This document shows, in pieces, positions 7,838-15,529 of a stretch of DNA of 32,961 nucleotides. The position numbers were made by a program, and so were the translations under genes. The notes below the pieces were generated by a model that was given only the letters and a program-made list of their open reading frames with translations, had not been told where the DNA came from and ran no database searches. The DNA is from an uncultured Eubacteriales bacterium (GTDB lineage Bacteria; Bacillota; Clostridia; Christensenellales; Aristaeellaceae), in the NCBI GenBank assembly GCA_902790495.1, contig CADASK010000036.1, forward strand, positions 1 through 32,961. The letters run 5' to 3'. The stretch's first letter is position 1. The number at the start of each line of letters is the position of its first letter.

Positions 7838-9028
7838 TCAGGCCAGCGCCTTGATAAACTGTTCCATCCTTTCCAAAGCGATATTCAGCTTATCAATCCC
7901 CGTCGCATAGCTGCACCGGATATGCCCCTCGCCACAAGGCGCAAACGCCGTCCCCGGCACGCAGGCGACCTTCTTCTCCGTCAGCAAACGCTGACAGAAC
8001 TCCTCGCTGCTCAGCCCGGTCTTCTCAATGGACGGGAACACATAGAACGCGCCCTTGGGCTCAAAGCAGGGCAGCCCCATCGCCCGAAAGCCCTCCACCA
8101 TCAGCCGGCGGCGGCGGTCGTAGCTCTCGCGCATCCGCTCCACGTCCTCGTAGCCGTTGAGCCGGCCGGCCCGCAGGGCCTCGATGGCCGCGGCCTGACC
8201 CTGGCGCGGCGCGCAAAGAATCGCGTACTGGTGGATCTTGTTGATCACCGTGATCAGCTCCGCCGGGCCGCAGATGTAGCCCACGCGCCAGCCCGTCATG
8301 GCGAAGGACTTGCTCATGCAGTTGATGGTCAGCGTGTAGGGCTTCATGCCCTCGAGGGTGGCGAAGGCCGTGTGCTGATGCCCGCCGTAGCGCAGCTCAG
8401 CGTAGATCTCGTCGCTGAGCACCAGCAGCTCGTGCTCGCGCACCACCTCGGCGATGGCCTCCAGATCCTCCCGCTCCATCACCGCGCCGGTGGGGTTGTT
8501 CGGGTAGGGCAGGATCAGGGCCTTGGTGCGCGGGGTGATGGCCCGGCGCACGTCCTCCGCCTGCAGGCGGAATTCCTTCTCCGCCCGGGTCAGAACGCCC
8601 ACGGGCGTGCCGCCGGCGAAGATGACGCTGGGGCTGTAGCTCACGTAGCTCGGCTCGGGGATCAGCACCTCGTCGCCCGGCTCCAGGATCACCCGCAGGG
8701 CCGTGTCGATGGCCTCGCTGGCCCCCACCGTCACCGTCATCTCGGTGGCGGGGTCGTACTTCACGCCGAAGCGCCCGTCCAGGTACAGGCTGATCTCCTC
8801 GCGCAGCTCCAGCAGGCCCCGGTTGGGCGTGTAGGAGGTCTCGCCGTTGAGCAGGCTGTCGATGGCCGCCTGGCGGATGTGGTAGGGCGTCACGAAATCC
8901 GGCTCGCCCACGCCCAGGGAGATGACGCCCTTCATGGTGCTGGCCAGGTCAAAGAAACGGCGGATGCCGCTGGGCGGCACGGCGGCGATGGCGCGGTTGA
9001 GGTACCGCTGATAATTCACGTCACTCAC
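7838..9028 (-). CDS. Class I/II PLP aminotransferase (PatA/aromatic type)
   Basis: 396 aa, fold-type I aminotransferase of the AspC/PatA group that moves amino groups between amino acids and 2-oxo acids. Seen: GVGEPDF (40-45), GASEAIDTALR, PYPNNPTG (NPTG 178-181), LSDEIYAEL (205-212), the PLP lysine Lys240 in CMSKSFAMTGWRVGY, and the C-terminal substrate arginine in HIRCSYAT. The start is a GTG at 9028 that overlaps the stop of the Lrp gene (GTGA), so the two are co-transcribed and coupled. The true substrate (aromatic, aspartate or N-acetyl-diaminopimelate) is not evident. The Lrp partner suggests amino-acid-responsive control. Confidence 0.88.
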   Translation of the reverse strand: MSDVNYQRYLNRAIAAVPPSGIRRFFDLASTMKGVISLGVGEPDFVTPYHIRQAAIDSLLNGETSYTPNRGLLELREEISLYLDGRFGVKYDPATEMTVTVGASEAIDTALRVILEPGDEVLIPEPSYVSYSPSVIFAGGTPVGVLTRAEKEFRLQAEDVRRAITPRTKALILPYPNNPTGAVMEREDLEAIAEVVREHELLVLSDEIYAELRYGGHQHTAFATLEGMKPYTLTINCMSKSFAMTGWRVGYICGPAELITVINKIHQYAILCAPRQGQAAAIEALRAGRLNGYEDVERMRESYDRRRRLMVEGFRAMGLPCFEPKGAFYVFPSIEKTGLSSEEFCQRLLTEKKVACVPGTAFAPCGEGHIRCSYATGIDKLNIALERMEQFIKALA

Positions 9029-9516
9029 GGCGAGATCACCAGCCGATTGTCCGTTTTCGTCTCCTCAAACACCACGCCGTCCTCCTTGTAGCGCTTGAGG
9101 ACAAAGCTGGTGGCCGTGCCGGTCACCGTCTCCAGGGTGGAGAGCTTTTCCGACACGAACAGCGCCAGCTGCTTGAGGGTCGGGGCCTCCACCAGCACCA
9201 GCAGGTCATAGCTGCCGCTCATCAGGTAGACGCTCTTCACCTCGTCGAAACCGTAGATGCGCTTGGCCACGGCGTCAAAGCCCATGTCGCGCTGGGGCAG
9301 CACCCGCACCTCGATCATGGCCTCCACGCGCTCGCGGTCGGTCTTGTCCCAGTTGATGGTCGGGGCGTAGCGCAGGATCACATGCTCCTGCTCGAGGCGG
9401 TCGATGGTCTCGGCGACCTCCTCACAGCTCGCGCCGGTCATCACGGCCAGCTTTTCCAGGCTCAGGCGGCAGTCCTCCTGCATCAGCTCCAGCAGGGCGT
9501 TTTCCAGCTGCGTCAT
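9025..9516 (-). CDS. Lrp/AsnC family transcriptional regulator
   Basis: 163 aa. The N-terminal helix-turn-helix (about residues 1-50: LENALLELMQEDCRLSLEKLAVMTGASCEEVAETIDRLE, here given only in outline) is followed by an AsnC-type ligand/dimer domain (about 65-145) with VKSVYLMSGSYDLLVLVEA. Start placed at the ATG at 9516, because AAGGAG (9525-9530) is 8 nt upstream of it; a GTG at 9522 would leave only 2 nt. It is the first gene of a two-gene unit with the aminotransferase, a common layout in which the regulator senses the amino acid made or used by its partner. A good promoter lies at 9553-9581, and it is divergent from the DUF368 gene. Confidence 0.88.
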   Translation of the reverse strand: MTQLENALLELMQEDCRLSLEKLAVMTGASCEEVAETIDRLEQEHVILRYAPTINWDKTDRERVEAMIEVRVLPQRDMGFDAVAKRIYGFDEVKSVYLMSGSYDLLVLVEAPTLKQLALFVSEKLSTLETVTGTATSFVLKRYKEDGVVFEETKTDNRLVISP

Positions 9517-9552
9517 TGCCACCGCTCCTTTCCTTCAATAAGTTACCCGCAC

Positions 9553-9581
9553 ATTCTACAACAAAGTGGCCCGCGTTGCAA
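9553..9581 (-). promoter_or_regulatory. Promoter of the lrp-aminotransferase unit
   Basis: On the minus strand, TTGCAA (9576-9581), a 17-nt spacer and TAGAAT (9553-9558), 36 nt before the lrp start. Confidence 0.7.
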
Positions 9582-9681
9582 GTGCGGAAAACGCGGGAGG
9601 CCGCGTCGGACGCCCGGTTTTTCTCCCAGCGGCCATCCGGCTCAAAATTTACATACCTTTCAGCCAAATCGCACATTCGTG

Positions 9682-9702
9682 ACAGAACTTTTGATGTTCT
9701 GT
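9682..9702. promoter_or_regulatory. Inverted repeat between divergent promoters, possible operator
   Basis: ACAGAAC (9682-9688) and GTTCTGT (9696-9702) form a perfect 7-bp inverted repeat with a 7-nt AT-rich centre. It lies between the lrp promoter and the DUF368 promoter, 22 bp before the latter's -35. Binding by the adjacent Lrp protein is a guess. The rest of the 308-bp gap (9517-9824) holds only the two promoters. Confidence 0.4.
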
Positions 9703-9724
9703 AACCATTCCTTCACGCCTTGGT

Positions 9725-9754
9725 TTGACCGTCCGGCGATGCCGGTGGTAAAAT
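9725..9754 (+). promoter_or_regulatory. Promoter of the DUF368 gene
   Basis: TTGACC (9725-9730), an 18-nt spacer and TAAAAT (9749-9754), about 70 nt before the start codon. Confidence 0.65.
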
Positions 9755-9824
9755 ATCCAGCGTGAGGCAGGCCTATTCTGTCCCAAATGAAATTGTCATG
9801 GGAGAGGAGTTCTTTACTGCATCC

Positions 9825-10712
9825 ATGAAGAAACTGCTGGATATCCTGCGCGGCGCCGTCATCGGCCTGGCCAACGTCATTCCCGGCGTCAGCGGCGGCA
9901 CGATGATGGTCTCGATGGGCATCTACGATACCATCATCAACTGCATCACCCATCTTTTCTCGGATTTCAAGAAGAGCCTCAAGACGCTCTTTCCCTATCT
10001 GGTCGGCATGGCCCTGGCCATCATCATCGGCTCCGTGGCCCTCAACGTGGCCTTTGAGCGCTTCCCGCTGCCGACCAACACGCTGTTCATCGGCCTGATC
10101 CTCGGCTCCGTGCCGATCATCCTGCGGCAGATGAAGGGCCTGAAGCTCAACACCCTGAGCGTGTGCCTGTTCCTCGTCTTCTTCGCGCTGGTCATCGTGC
10201 CGAAGGCCATCGCCAACCGCACCCTGGTGGACGGCAATGAGGCCGGCGGCAACGGCGCGCTGTCCCTGTCCTTCGGCGGTATCCTCCTGCTGGTGGCTCT
10301 GGGCGCTCTCTCCTCCGCGTCGATGGTGGTGCCCGGCATCTCCGGCTCCATGATGCTGAAGATCCTGGGCTATTACAACCCCATCGTGGTGGACACCCTG
10401 GGCGGCATGTTCAAGAACGCCCTGCCCGCCCGCGACTGGGCGGCGGTGGGCCACAGTGTGCTGATCCTGATCCCCTTCGGCATCGGCATCCTGATCGGCC
10501 TGTTCGGCATCGCGAAGCTGATCGAGGTGCTGTTGAAGAAGTGGAAGGGCTACACCTACTGCGCGATTCTCGGCATGGTGGTGGCCTCCCCCGTGGTGAT
10601 CCTGATGGACAAATCCATCTACGCGATGGGCACCGGCTGGGGCATCCTGCTGGCCTCCCTCGTCACCTTCGCCCTCGGCTATTTCGCCGCCACGAAGCTG
10701 GGCGGAGACTGA
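9825..10712 (+). CDS. DUF368 membrane protein (PopT-type undecaprenyl phosphate translocase family)
   Basis: 295 aa, about eight to nine hydrophobic segments. The N-terminus LLDILRGAVIGLANVIPGVSGGTMM is the DUF368 signature, repeated in weaker form as SASMVVPGISGSMML near residue 190, consistent with an internal duplication. DUF368 proteins have been reported to return undecaprenyl phosphate from the outer to the inner leaflet of the membrane so the lipid carrier can be reused in cell wall and polysaccharide synthesis. Start chosen at the ATG at 9825, which gives the family's usual N-terminus; GGAGAGGAG (9801-9809) is 15 nt upstream, longer than normal, and an in-frame ATG at 9798 is the alternative. 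Divergent from lrp; followed by a wall-binding protein gene. Confidence 0.88.
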   Translation: MKKLLDILRGAVIGLANVIPGVSGGTMMVSMGIYDTIINCITHLFSDFKKSLKTLFPYLVGMALAIIIGSVALNVAFERFPLPTNTLFIGLILGSVPIILRQMKGLKLNTLSVCLFLVFFALVIVPKAIANRTLVDGNEAGGNGALSLSFGGILLLVALGALSSASMVVPGISGSMMLKILGYYNPIVVDTLGGMFKNALPARDWAAVGHSVLILIPFGIGILIGLFGIAKLIEVLLKKWKGYTYCAILGMVVASPVVILMDKSIYAMGTGWGILLASLVTFALGYFAATKLGGD

Positions 10713-10785
10713 GGCCCGCGCCTGAGATTTGATTCTGCTGCACTGTTTGTTTCTTAACCCGACCGATTTGAGGAGGCGTTCTCAC

Positions 10786-11523
10786 ATGAAGAAGTTTGCT
10801 GCGCTGGTTCTGTGTCTGGCTCTGGTCGTATGCGCCTGCGCGCCCGCGATGGCCGCGACGGTGTACAAGCTTGGCTCGCGCGGCACCGCTGTGCGCACCA
10901 TCCAGCAGAAGCTGAATGACCTGGGCTATGCCGACCTGAACGTGGACGGCGTCTACGGCAAGTCTACCGTGGACGCGGTGGTGCGCTACCAGACCGCCAA
11001 CGGCCTGAAGGCCGACGGCAAGGTGGGCCGCCGCACCATGACCAAGATGTTCGGCACCGCCAGCATGGACAACACCGCGAAGGAAGGCCGCTATGGCGAG
11101 GGCAGCACCGGCGCCGCCGTGCGCGCCATCCAGCGCGCGCTGAATGCCCTGGGCTTCACCGTGAAGGTGGACGGCACCTATGGCCCGAAGACCACCGAGG
11201 CAGTCCGCGCCTTCCAGCGCGCCAACAACCTGCCCGCCGACGGCATTGTGGGCAGCTCCACCCTCGAGGTGCTCTCCGGCGGCAAGGCCATTGCCAACGT
11301 GAAGGCGAAGGTCTATCCCAAGCTGAAGCTGGGCTCCAACGGCAAGGACGTGACCAAGCTGCAGAACCGGCTGAAGGCGCTGGGCTTCTACCAGGGCCCC
11401 GTGTCCGGATACTTCAACAAGCTGACCGAGGAGGCTGTGATTGTGTATCAGCGCTCCCAGGGGCTGAAGGAGGACGGCATCGCCGGTCAGGCCACCCAGA
11501 CCCGGCTCTATGCGGGAACCTGA
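10786..11523 (+). CDS. Secreted protein with three peptidoglycan-binding domains
   Basis: 245 aa. An N-terminal signal peptide (about 1-23, ending AMA before ATVYK) is followed by three PG_binding_1 repeats at roughly 26-88, 100-162 and 178-242. Each has the pattern G-x-x-G-x-x-V-x-x-I/L-Q-x-x-L-x-x-L-G and ends in D-G-x-x-G or similar: YKLGSRGTAVRTIQQKLNDL, YGEGSTGAAVRAIQRALNAL and LKLGSNGKDVTKLQNRLKAL. No catalytic domain is present, so it probably just binds wall glycan or acts as an anchor or spore/cortex-associated protein. Start set by AGGAGG (10771-10776), 9 nt upstream. A perfect terminator follows. No close partner is evident; the DUF368 gene lies 73 bp upstream on the same strand. 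Confidence 0.88.
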   Translation: MKKFAALVLCLALVVCACAPAMAATVYKLGSRGTAVRTIQQKLNDLGYADLNVDGVYGKSTVDAVVRYQTANGLKADGKVGRRTMTKMFGTASMDNTAKEGRYGEGSTGAAVRAIQRALNALGFTVKVDGTYGPKTTEAVRAFQRANNLPADGIVGSSTLEVLSGGKAIANVKAKVYPKLKLGSNGKDVTKLQNRLKALGFYQGPVSGYFNKLTEEAVIVYQRSQGLKEDGIAGQATQTRLYAGT

Positions 11524-11541
11524 GGTTCCAGGCACATCGAA

Positions 11542-11578
11542 TGCCGCCGCAGGCAGATTTGTCTGCGGCGGCGTTTTT
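11542..11578 (+). terminator. Intrinsic terminator after the peptidoglycan-binding protein gene
   Basis: GCCGCCGCAG (11543-11552) pairs with CTGCGGCGGC (11563-11572), followed by GTTTTTG. Confidence 0.92.
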
Positions 11579-11589
11579 GTTAAAGGGGA

Positions 11590-11697
11590 TTCCGCGCCTG
11601 CGGGCGCGGGTCAGGGGCTTTGCGGTCGGTCCGGGGCTGCCGCCCGCTCTCCGCTGAAAACGCCATAACATGGCGTTTTCCGGGCGCCTTCGCCCGC
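11590..11697 (+). repeat. A/B hairpin repeat, copy 5, with apical module
   Basis: A stem CGCGCC/GGCGCG with TGCG loop is intact. The B left arm (TCAGGGGC) and the extra module are present, but the B right arm is deleted. In the module hairpin GAAAACGCCAT/ATGGCGTTTTC, a T-A pair of the other copies is replaced by G-C on both sides. Confidence 0.8.
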
Positions 11698-11749
11698 CGC
11701 TCTTGTTTTGGCAGCTACTTTTGATGTTTGTATGACTGTGGGCGTTAAG

Positions 11750-11912
11750 TCTTGGCTCTCCCTCTGGGAGAGCTGTCGAGCGAAGCGAGACTGAGAGGGC
11801 TGGCGCGGCAGAATCGTTACGATCACCCCGGTCTTAAGTTCGGCCTTCGCAAAGCAATCAAGCCTTCCCCTTTGGGGAAGGTGGCAGCCCGCTGGCGGGC
11901 TGACGGATGAGG
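11750..11912 (+). repeat. Two tandem hairpin repeats of a second family
   Basis: Unit one (about 11750-11803) has GGCTCTCCC/GGGAGAGC, then TGTC, then a short GAGCGAAGCGA hairpin and GACTGAGAGGG. Unit two (about 11861-11912) has CCTTCCCC/GGGGAAGG, then TGGC, then AGCCCGC/GCGGGCT and GACGGATGAGG. They share layout rather than sequence. From memory, similar elements are scattered between genes in many gut Clostridia; I cannot check this here. Confidence 0.65.
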
Positions 11913-11939
11913 TCCTCCGCGAAGTCCTGGGGCAAAAGG

Positions 11940-11968
11940 TTTACAAATCCTTTTCCGGGTGTTACAAT
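11940..11968 (+). promoter_or_regulatory. Promoter of rfbF
   Basis: TTTACA (11940-11945), 17-nt spacer, TACAAT (11963-11968); the start codon is 45 nt downstream. Confidence 0.75.
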
Positions 11969-12013
11969 GATGACATTGTTTCCAGCGACATCAGCGGAGA
12001 GGAGGCTTCCGGG

Positions 12014-12793
12014 ATGAAAGTCGTGATCCTGGCCGGCGGTTTCGGAACGCGTTTTTCCGAGGAGAGCCAGTACAAGCCCAAGCCTATGATCAACATCGGC
12101 GGCATGCCGATCCTCTGGCACATCATGAAGGGCTACTCCCACTATGGCTACAACGACTTCGTGATCTGTGCCGGCTACATGCAGCACGTGGTCAAGGAGT
12201 GGTTCGCCGACTACTTCCTGCACACCAGCGACATCACCTTCGACTTCACCCAGGGCAACAAGATGATCGTGCACAACATGCACACCGAGCCCTGGCGTGT
12301 CACGGTGGTGGACACCGGCCTGCACACGATGACCGGCGGCCGCGTGAAGCGCATCCAGCCCTACATCGGCGACGAGCCCTTCATGCTGACCTACGGCGAC
12401 GGCGTATGCGACGTAAACATCGCCGACCTGGAGCGCTTCCACCACAGCCACCGCAAGCTGGCCACCCTGACCAGCGTCATCCTGCAGCAGCAGAAGGGCG
12501 TGCTGGACATCGGCGGCGACAACGCCGTGCACTCCTTCCGCGAGAAGGGGCTGACCGACGGCACGCCCATCAACGCGGGCTTCATGGTGCTGCAGCCGGA
12601 GGTGTTCAACTATATCCAGGGCGACGAGACCGTGTTCGAGCGCGACACCCTGCAGCGCCTGGCGGAGGAGGGCCAGCTGATGAGCTACTCCCACCACGGC
12701 TTCTGGCAGTGCATGGACAACAAACGCGAGAAGGACATGCTCGAAAAGCTCTGGGCCACCGGCGCCGCCCCGTGGAAGAGCTGGGAGGACTAA
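12014..12793 (+). CDS. rfbF: Glucose-1-phosphate cytidylyltransferase
   Basis: 259 aa, the usual length. It would make CDP-glucose from CTP and glucose 1-phosphate, the first step to CDP-linked deoxy- and dideoxyhexoses. The nucleotide-binding start VILAGGFGTRFSEES, the KPKPMINIGGMPILWHIM segment, the metal site LTYGDGVCDV and the sugar-binding GTPINAGFMVL stretch identify RfbF rather than RmlA. SD GGAGAGGAGG (11996-12005) lies 8 nt before the ATG. It is followed by rfbG, rfbH, gtrA and an SDR gene on the same strand, but a 313-bp gap with two repeat copies and a separate promoter lies before rfbG, so rfbF may be transcribed partly on its own. Confidence 0.95.
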   Translation: MKVVILAGGFGTRFSEESQYKPKPMINIGGMPILWHIMKGYSHYGYNDFVICAGYMQHVVKEWFADYFLHTSDITFDFTQGNKMIVHNMHTEPWRVTVVDTGLHTMTGGRVKRIQPYIGDEPFMLTYGDGVCDVNIADLERFHHSHRKLATLTSVILQQQKGVLDIGGDNAVHSFREKGLTDGTPINAGFMVLQPEVFNYIQGDETVFERDTLQRLAEEGQLMSYSHHGFWQCMDNKREKDMLEKLWATGAAPWKSWED

Positions 12794-12829
12794 TACTATT
12801 CTCAGGTAAGAAAGCTTCTTCTTTCAAAA

Positions 12830-12888
12830 GAGGTTTCGGCCTGCGGGCCGACCCGGGGGCTTTGCGATCGCCCCCGGGACCCCTTCGC
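12830..12888 (+). repeat. A/B hairpin repeat, copy 6
   Basis: Same sequence as copy 3 (4477-4535): A stem TCGGCC/GGCCGA, B stem CCCGGGGGC/GCCCCCGGG, loop TTTGCGATC. Lies directly after rfbF. Its tail is followed by GCATGCGCTTCAATTG, closely matching the outer flank of copy 2a. Confidence 0.85.
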
Positions 12889-12916
12889 GGCATGCGCTTC
12901 AATTGGGAAGTTCTAT

Positions 12917-12945
12917 TTGAGAAGAGTATAACTCTCTATTATTGT
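12917..12945 (+). promoter_or_regulatory. Candidate promoter upstream of rfbG
   Basis: TTGAGA (12917-12922), 17-nt spacer and TATTGT (12940-12945). The spacer holds an inverted repeat AGAGT-ATA-ACTCT (12923-12935). Repeat copy 7 lies between this promoter and rfbG, so it would be part of the leader RNA. Confidence 0.5.
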
Positions 12946-12962
12946 TCAACTTAAAGAGGCAG

Positions 12963-13070
12963 GGCGAAGGGTTGCAAGGGGCTCGGAGCGCCCGGAAAAC
13001 TCCATGTTATGGAGTTTTCAGCGGAGAGCGGGCGGCAGCCCCGGACCGACCGCAAAGCCCCGCGCGGAAC
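12963..13070 (-). repeat. A/B hairpin repeat, copy 7, with apical module
   Basis: Minus-strand copy. The B stem is shortened to GGGGC/GCCCC. The 65-nt module is complete, with GAAAACTCCAT/ATGGAGTTTTC. Hairpin A has lost about 10 nt including the TGCG loop. It sits in the predicted rfbG leader. Confidence 0.8.
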
Positions 13071-13106
13071 CCCCTGCAACAGATTTGTAACACAGGAGTT
13101 GCATTC

Positions 13107-14171
13107 ATGGATCTCAAATCCTTTTACCGCGGAAAGCGCATCCTCGTCACCGGCCACACCGGCTTCAAGGGCAGCTGGCTCTGCCGCATGCTCACCGGTT
13201 TCGGCGCGGACGTCACCGGCTTTGCGCTGAATCCGCCCACCCATCCGAACCTCTTCGACCGCGCAGGCCTCTCCGGCCGGATGACCGACATCCGCGGCAG
13301 CGTGTGCGATTTCGCCGCCCTGTCCGCGGCCTTCGCCATGGCCAGGCCTGAGATCGTCATCCACCTGGCGGCCCAGCCCATCGTCCGCGAGAGCTACCGC
13401 ATGCCGCGGGAGACCTTTGAGACCAACGTGATGGGCACTGTGAACCTGCTGGAGTGCGTGCGCCTGGACGGCGGCGTGAAGAGCCTGCTCAACGTGACCA
13501 CCGACAAGGTTTACCTCAACCGCGAGGACGGCGTGCCCTGCCGGGAGGACGACCCGCTGGACGGCTACGACCCCTACTCCAACAGCAAGAGCTGCTCGGA
13601 GCTGGTGACCCACAGCTACGCCGCCTCCTTCTTCCGGGATGTGTGCCCCGTCTCCACGGCGCGGGCCGGCAACGTCATCGGCGGCGGCGACTGGGCCGCG
13701 GACCGCATCGTGCCGGACTGTGTGCGCGCCGCCCTGCAGGGCAAGCCCGTCGAGGTGCGCAACCCCGGCTCCGTCCGCCCCTATCAGCACGTGCTGGAGC
13801 CCCTGAGCGCCTACCTGCTCATCGCCATGCGCCAGTGGTGGGATCCCGCCCTGGCCGGCTGGTACAACGTCGGCCCCGGCGCGGAGGGCTGCGCGTCCAC
13901 GGGCGAGCTGGCGGATCTCTTCGGCGCGGCCTGGGGCGAGGGCTTTGCCCGCGTCTCGCCGCCACAGTCCGGCAGCGCCCCGCACGAGGCTGCCTTCCTG
14001 CGCCTGGACTGTGAGAAGATCGCCCGCACCCTGGGCTGGAAGCCCGTGTGGGACATCCGCCGCGCGGTGGCGGAGACCTGCGCCTTCACCCGCGTCTGGC
14101 AGGCGGACGGCGACATCCCCGCCGAGATGGACCGCGAGATCGACACCTACCTCAAGGAGGCCGCACGATGA
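13107..14171 (+). CDS. rfbG: CDP-glucose 4,6-dehydratase
   Basis: 354 aa, extended short-chain dehydrogenase/reductase. It would turn CDP-glucose into CDP-4-keto-6-deoxyglucose with bound NAD. The NAD motif is VTGHTGFKGSWL near residues 14-25; the active-site region TTDKVY and the Tyr-x-x-x-Lys pair YSNSK (in DGYDPYSNSKSCSE) are present, as is ARAGNVIGGGDWAADRIVPD, typical of RfbG. The start at 13107 has AGGAG (13094-13098) 8 nt upstream. The open frame extends leftward through repeat copy 7 without a ribosome site, which is not coding. The stop overlaps the rfbH start by ATGA, showing tight coupling. Confidence 0.95.
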   Translation: MDLKSFYRGKRILVTGHTGFKGSWLCRMLTGFGADVTGFALNPPTHPNLFDRAGLSGRMTDIRGSVCDFAALSAAFAMARPEIVIHLAAQPIVRESYRMPRETFETNVMGTVNLLECVRLDGGVKSLLNVTTDKVYLNREDGVPCREDDPLDGYDPYSNSKSCSELVTHSYAASFFRDVCPVSTARAGNVIGGGDWAADRIVPDCVRAALQGKPVEVRNPGSVRPYQHVLEPLSAYLLIAMRQWWDPALAGWYNVGPGAEGCASTGELADLFGAAWGEGFARVSPPQSGSAPHEAAFLRLDCEKIARTLGWKPVWDIRRAVAETCAFTRVWQADGDIPAEMDREIDTYLKEAAR

Positions 14172-15508
14172 CCTGGAAGACCGAAGCCGAAGCCCGCGAA
14201 GCCATCAAGGCCATGGTCGCGGACTATTACCGCCAGTTTCACGCGCCCCAAAAGCCCTTCGAGCCCGGCGACCGCGTGGCCTACGCCTCCCGCGTCTTTG
14301 ACGAGCGGGAGATGACCGCCCTCACCGACGCCGCCCTCGACTTCTGGCTGACCACCGGCCGCTTCTCCGAGGCGATGGAGAAGGGCCTGGCAGACTACCT
14401 GGGCGTGCGGTACTGCCACCTGGTCAACTCCGGCTCCTCGGCCAACCTGCTGGCCTTCATGGCGCTGACCTCCCCCGAGCTGGGCGAGCGCGCCATCCGC
14501 CGGGGCGACGAGGTGATCGCCGTGGCCTGTGCCTTCCCCACCACCGTCGCGCCGATCCTGCAGTTTGGCGCGGTGCCCGTGTTCGTGGACGTGACGCTGC
14601 CGCAGTACAACATCGACGTGAGCCGCCTGGAGGCCGCCCTCTCCCCGAAGACCAAGGCCGTGATGCTCGCCCACACCCTGGGCAATCCCTTCGACCTGGC
14701 GGCGGTCAAAGCCTTCTGTGACCGGCACGCCCTCTGGCTGATCGAGGACAACTGCGACGCCCTCGGCTCCCTGTACACCATCGGGGGTGAAACCCGCAAG
14801 ACCGGCGCCTGGGGCCACATTGGCACCTCCTCCTTCTACCCGCCGCACCACATGACCATGGGCGAGGGCGGCGCGGTCTACACCAACGATCCCCTGCTGC
14901 ACCGCCTGCTGCTCAGCTGGCGCGACTGGGGCCGCGACTGCATCTGCCCCTCCGGCCACGACAACTTCTGCGGCCACCGCTACGACGGCCAGTACGGCGA
15001 GCTGCCTGCGGGCTACGATCACAAGTACGTCTACAGCCACCTCGGCTACAACCTGAAGGTGACCGACCTGCAGGCCGCCATCGGCGTGGAGCAGCTGAAG
15101 AAATTCCCGGCCTTCGCCCAAAAGCGCCGGGAGAACTGGGCCACCCTGCGCGCCCTGCTGGCCCCCGCGGAGGATCGGCTGATCCTGCCCGAGGCCGCGC
15201 CGAACAGCGACCCCTGCTGGTTCGGCTTCCTGATCACCGTGCGCGAGGGCAGCGGGCTGAGCCGCAACGAGGTGGTGCGGAAGATCGAGGCCGCCAACGT
15301 GCAGACCCGCATGCTCTTCTCCGGCAACCTGATCCGCCATCCGTGCTTTGACAGCCTGCGCGGCACGGACGCCTACCGCGTGGTCGGGCCGCTGGATGTC
15401 ACCGACCGGATCATGCGGGATACCTTCTGGGTCGGGGTCTATCCGGGGATGGATGAGGCGAAGCTCGGCTATATGGCTGAGACTATCCTCAAAGCTACAG
15501 CCCTTTGA
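14168..15508 (+). CDS. rfbH: CDP-6-deoxy-4-hexulose 3-dehydratase (E1 type)
   Basis: 446 aa. Removes the C3 hydroxyl of CDP-4-keto-6-deoxyglucose with PMP and an iron-sulfur cluster, the committed step to 3,6-dideoxyhexoses. In the DegT/AspC fold the PLP lysine is replaced by histidine, as in E1: SSFYPPHHMTMGEGG has His227-His228 where aminotransferases have Lys. Likely [2Fe-2S] ligands are Cys196 (EDNCDALGS), Cys258, Cys260 and Cys268 (CICPSGHDNFC); the C-x-C-x7-C spacing fits the pattern I recall for E1. Starts inside the rfbG stop. E1 needs a reductase (E3, RfbI/AscD type) to finish the reaction; none is in this window. Confidence 0.95.
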   Translation: MTWKTEAEAREAIKAMVADYYRQFHAPQKPFEPGDRVAYASRVFDEREMTALTDAALDFWLTTGRFSEAMEKGLADYLGVRYCHLVNSGSSANLLAFMALTSPELGERAIRRGDEVIAVACAFPTTVAPILQFGAVPVFVDVTLPQYNIDVSRLEAALSPKTKAVMLAHTLGNPFDLAAVKAFCDRHALWLIEDNCDALGSLYTIGGETRKTGAWGHIGTSSFYPPHHMTMGEGGAVYTNDPLLHRLLLSWRDWGRDCICPSGHDNFCGHRYDGQYGELPAGYDHKYVYSHLGYNLKVTDLQAAIGVEQLKKFPAFAQKRRENWATLRALLAPAEDRLILPEAAPNSDPCWFGFLITVREGSGLSRNEVVRKIEAANVQTRMLFSGNLIRHPCFDSLRGTDAYRVVGPLDVTDRIMRDTFWVGVYPGMDEAKLGYMAETILKATAL

Positions 15509-15529
15509 TGCACGCCACCAAGGCGGCGA

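Noticed and set aside
6430-9680. Loose similarity between the prs upstream region (AAATTTACATCCTTCGGCC) and the lrp upstream region (AAATTTACATACCTTTCAGCC)
   Set aside because: The match is short and interrupted; it does not line up with the promoters in the same way, so chance is likely.
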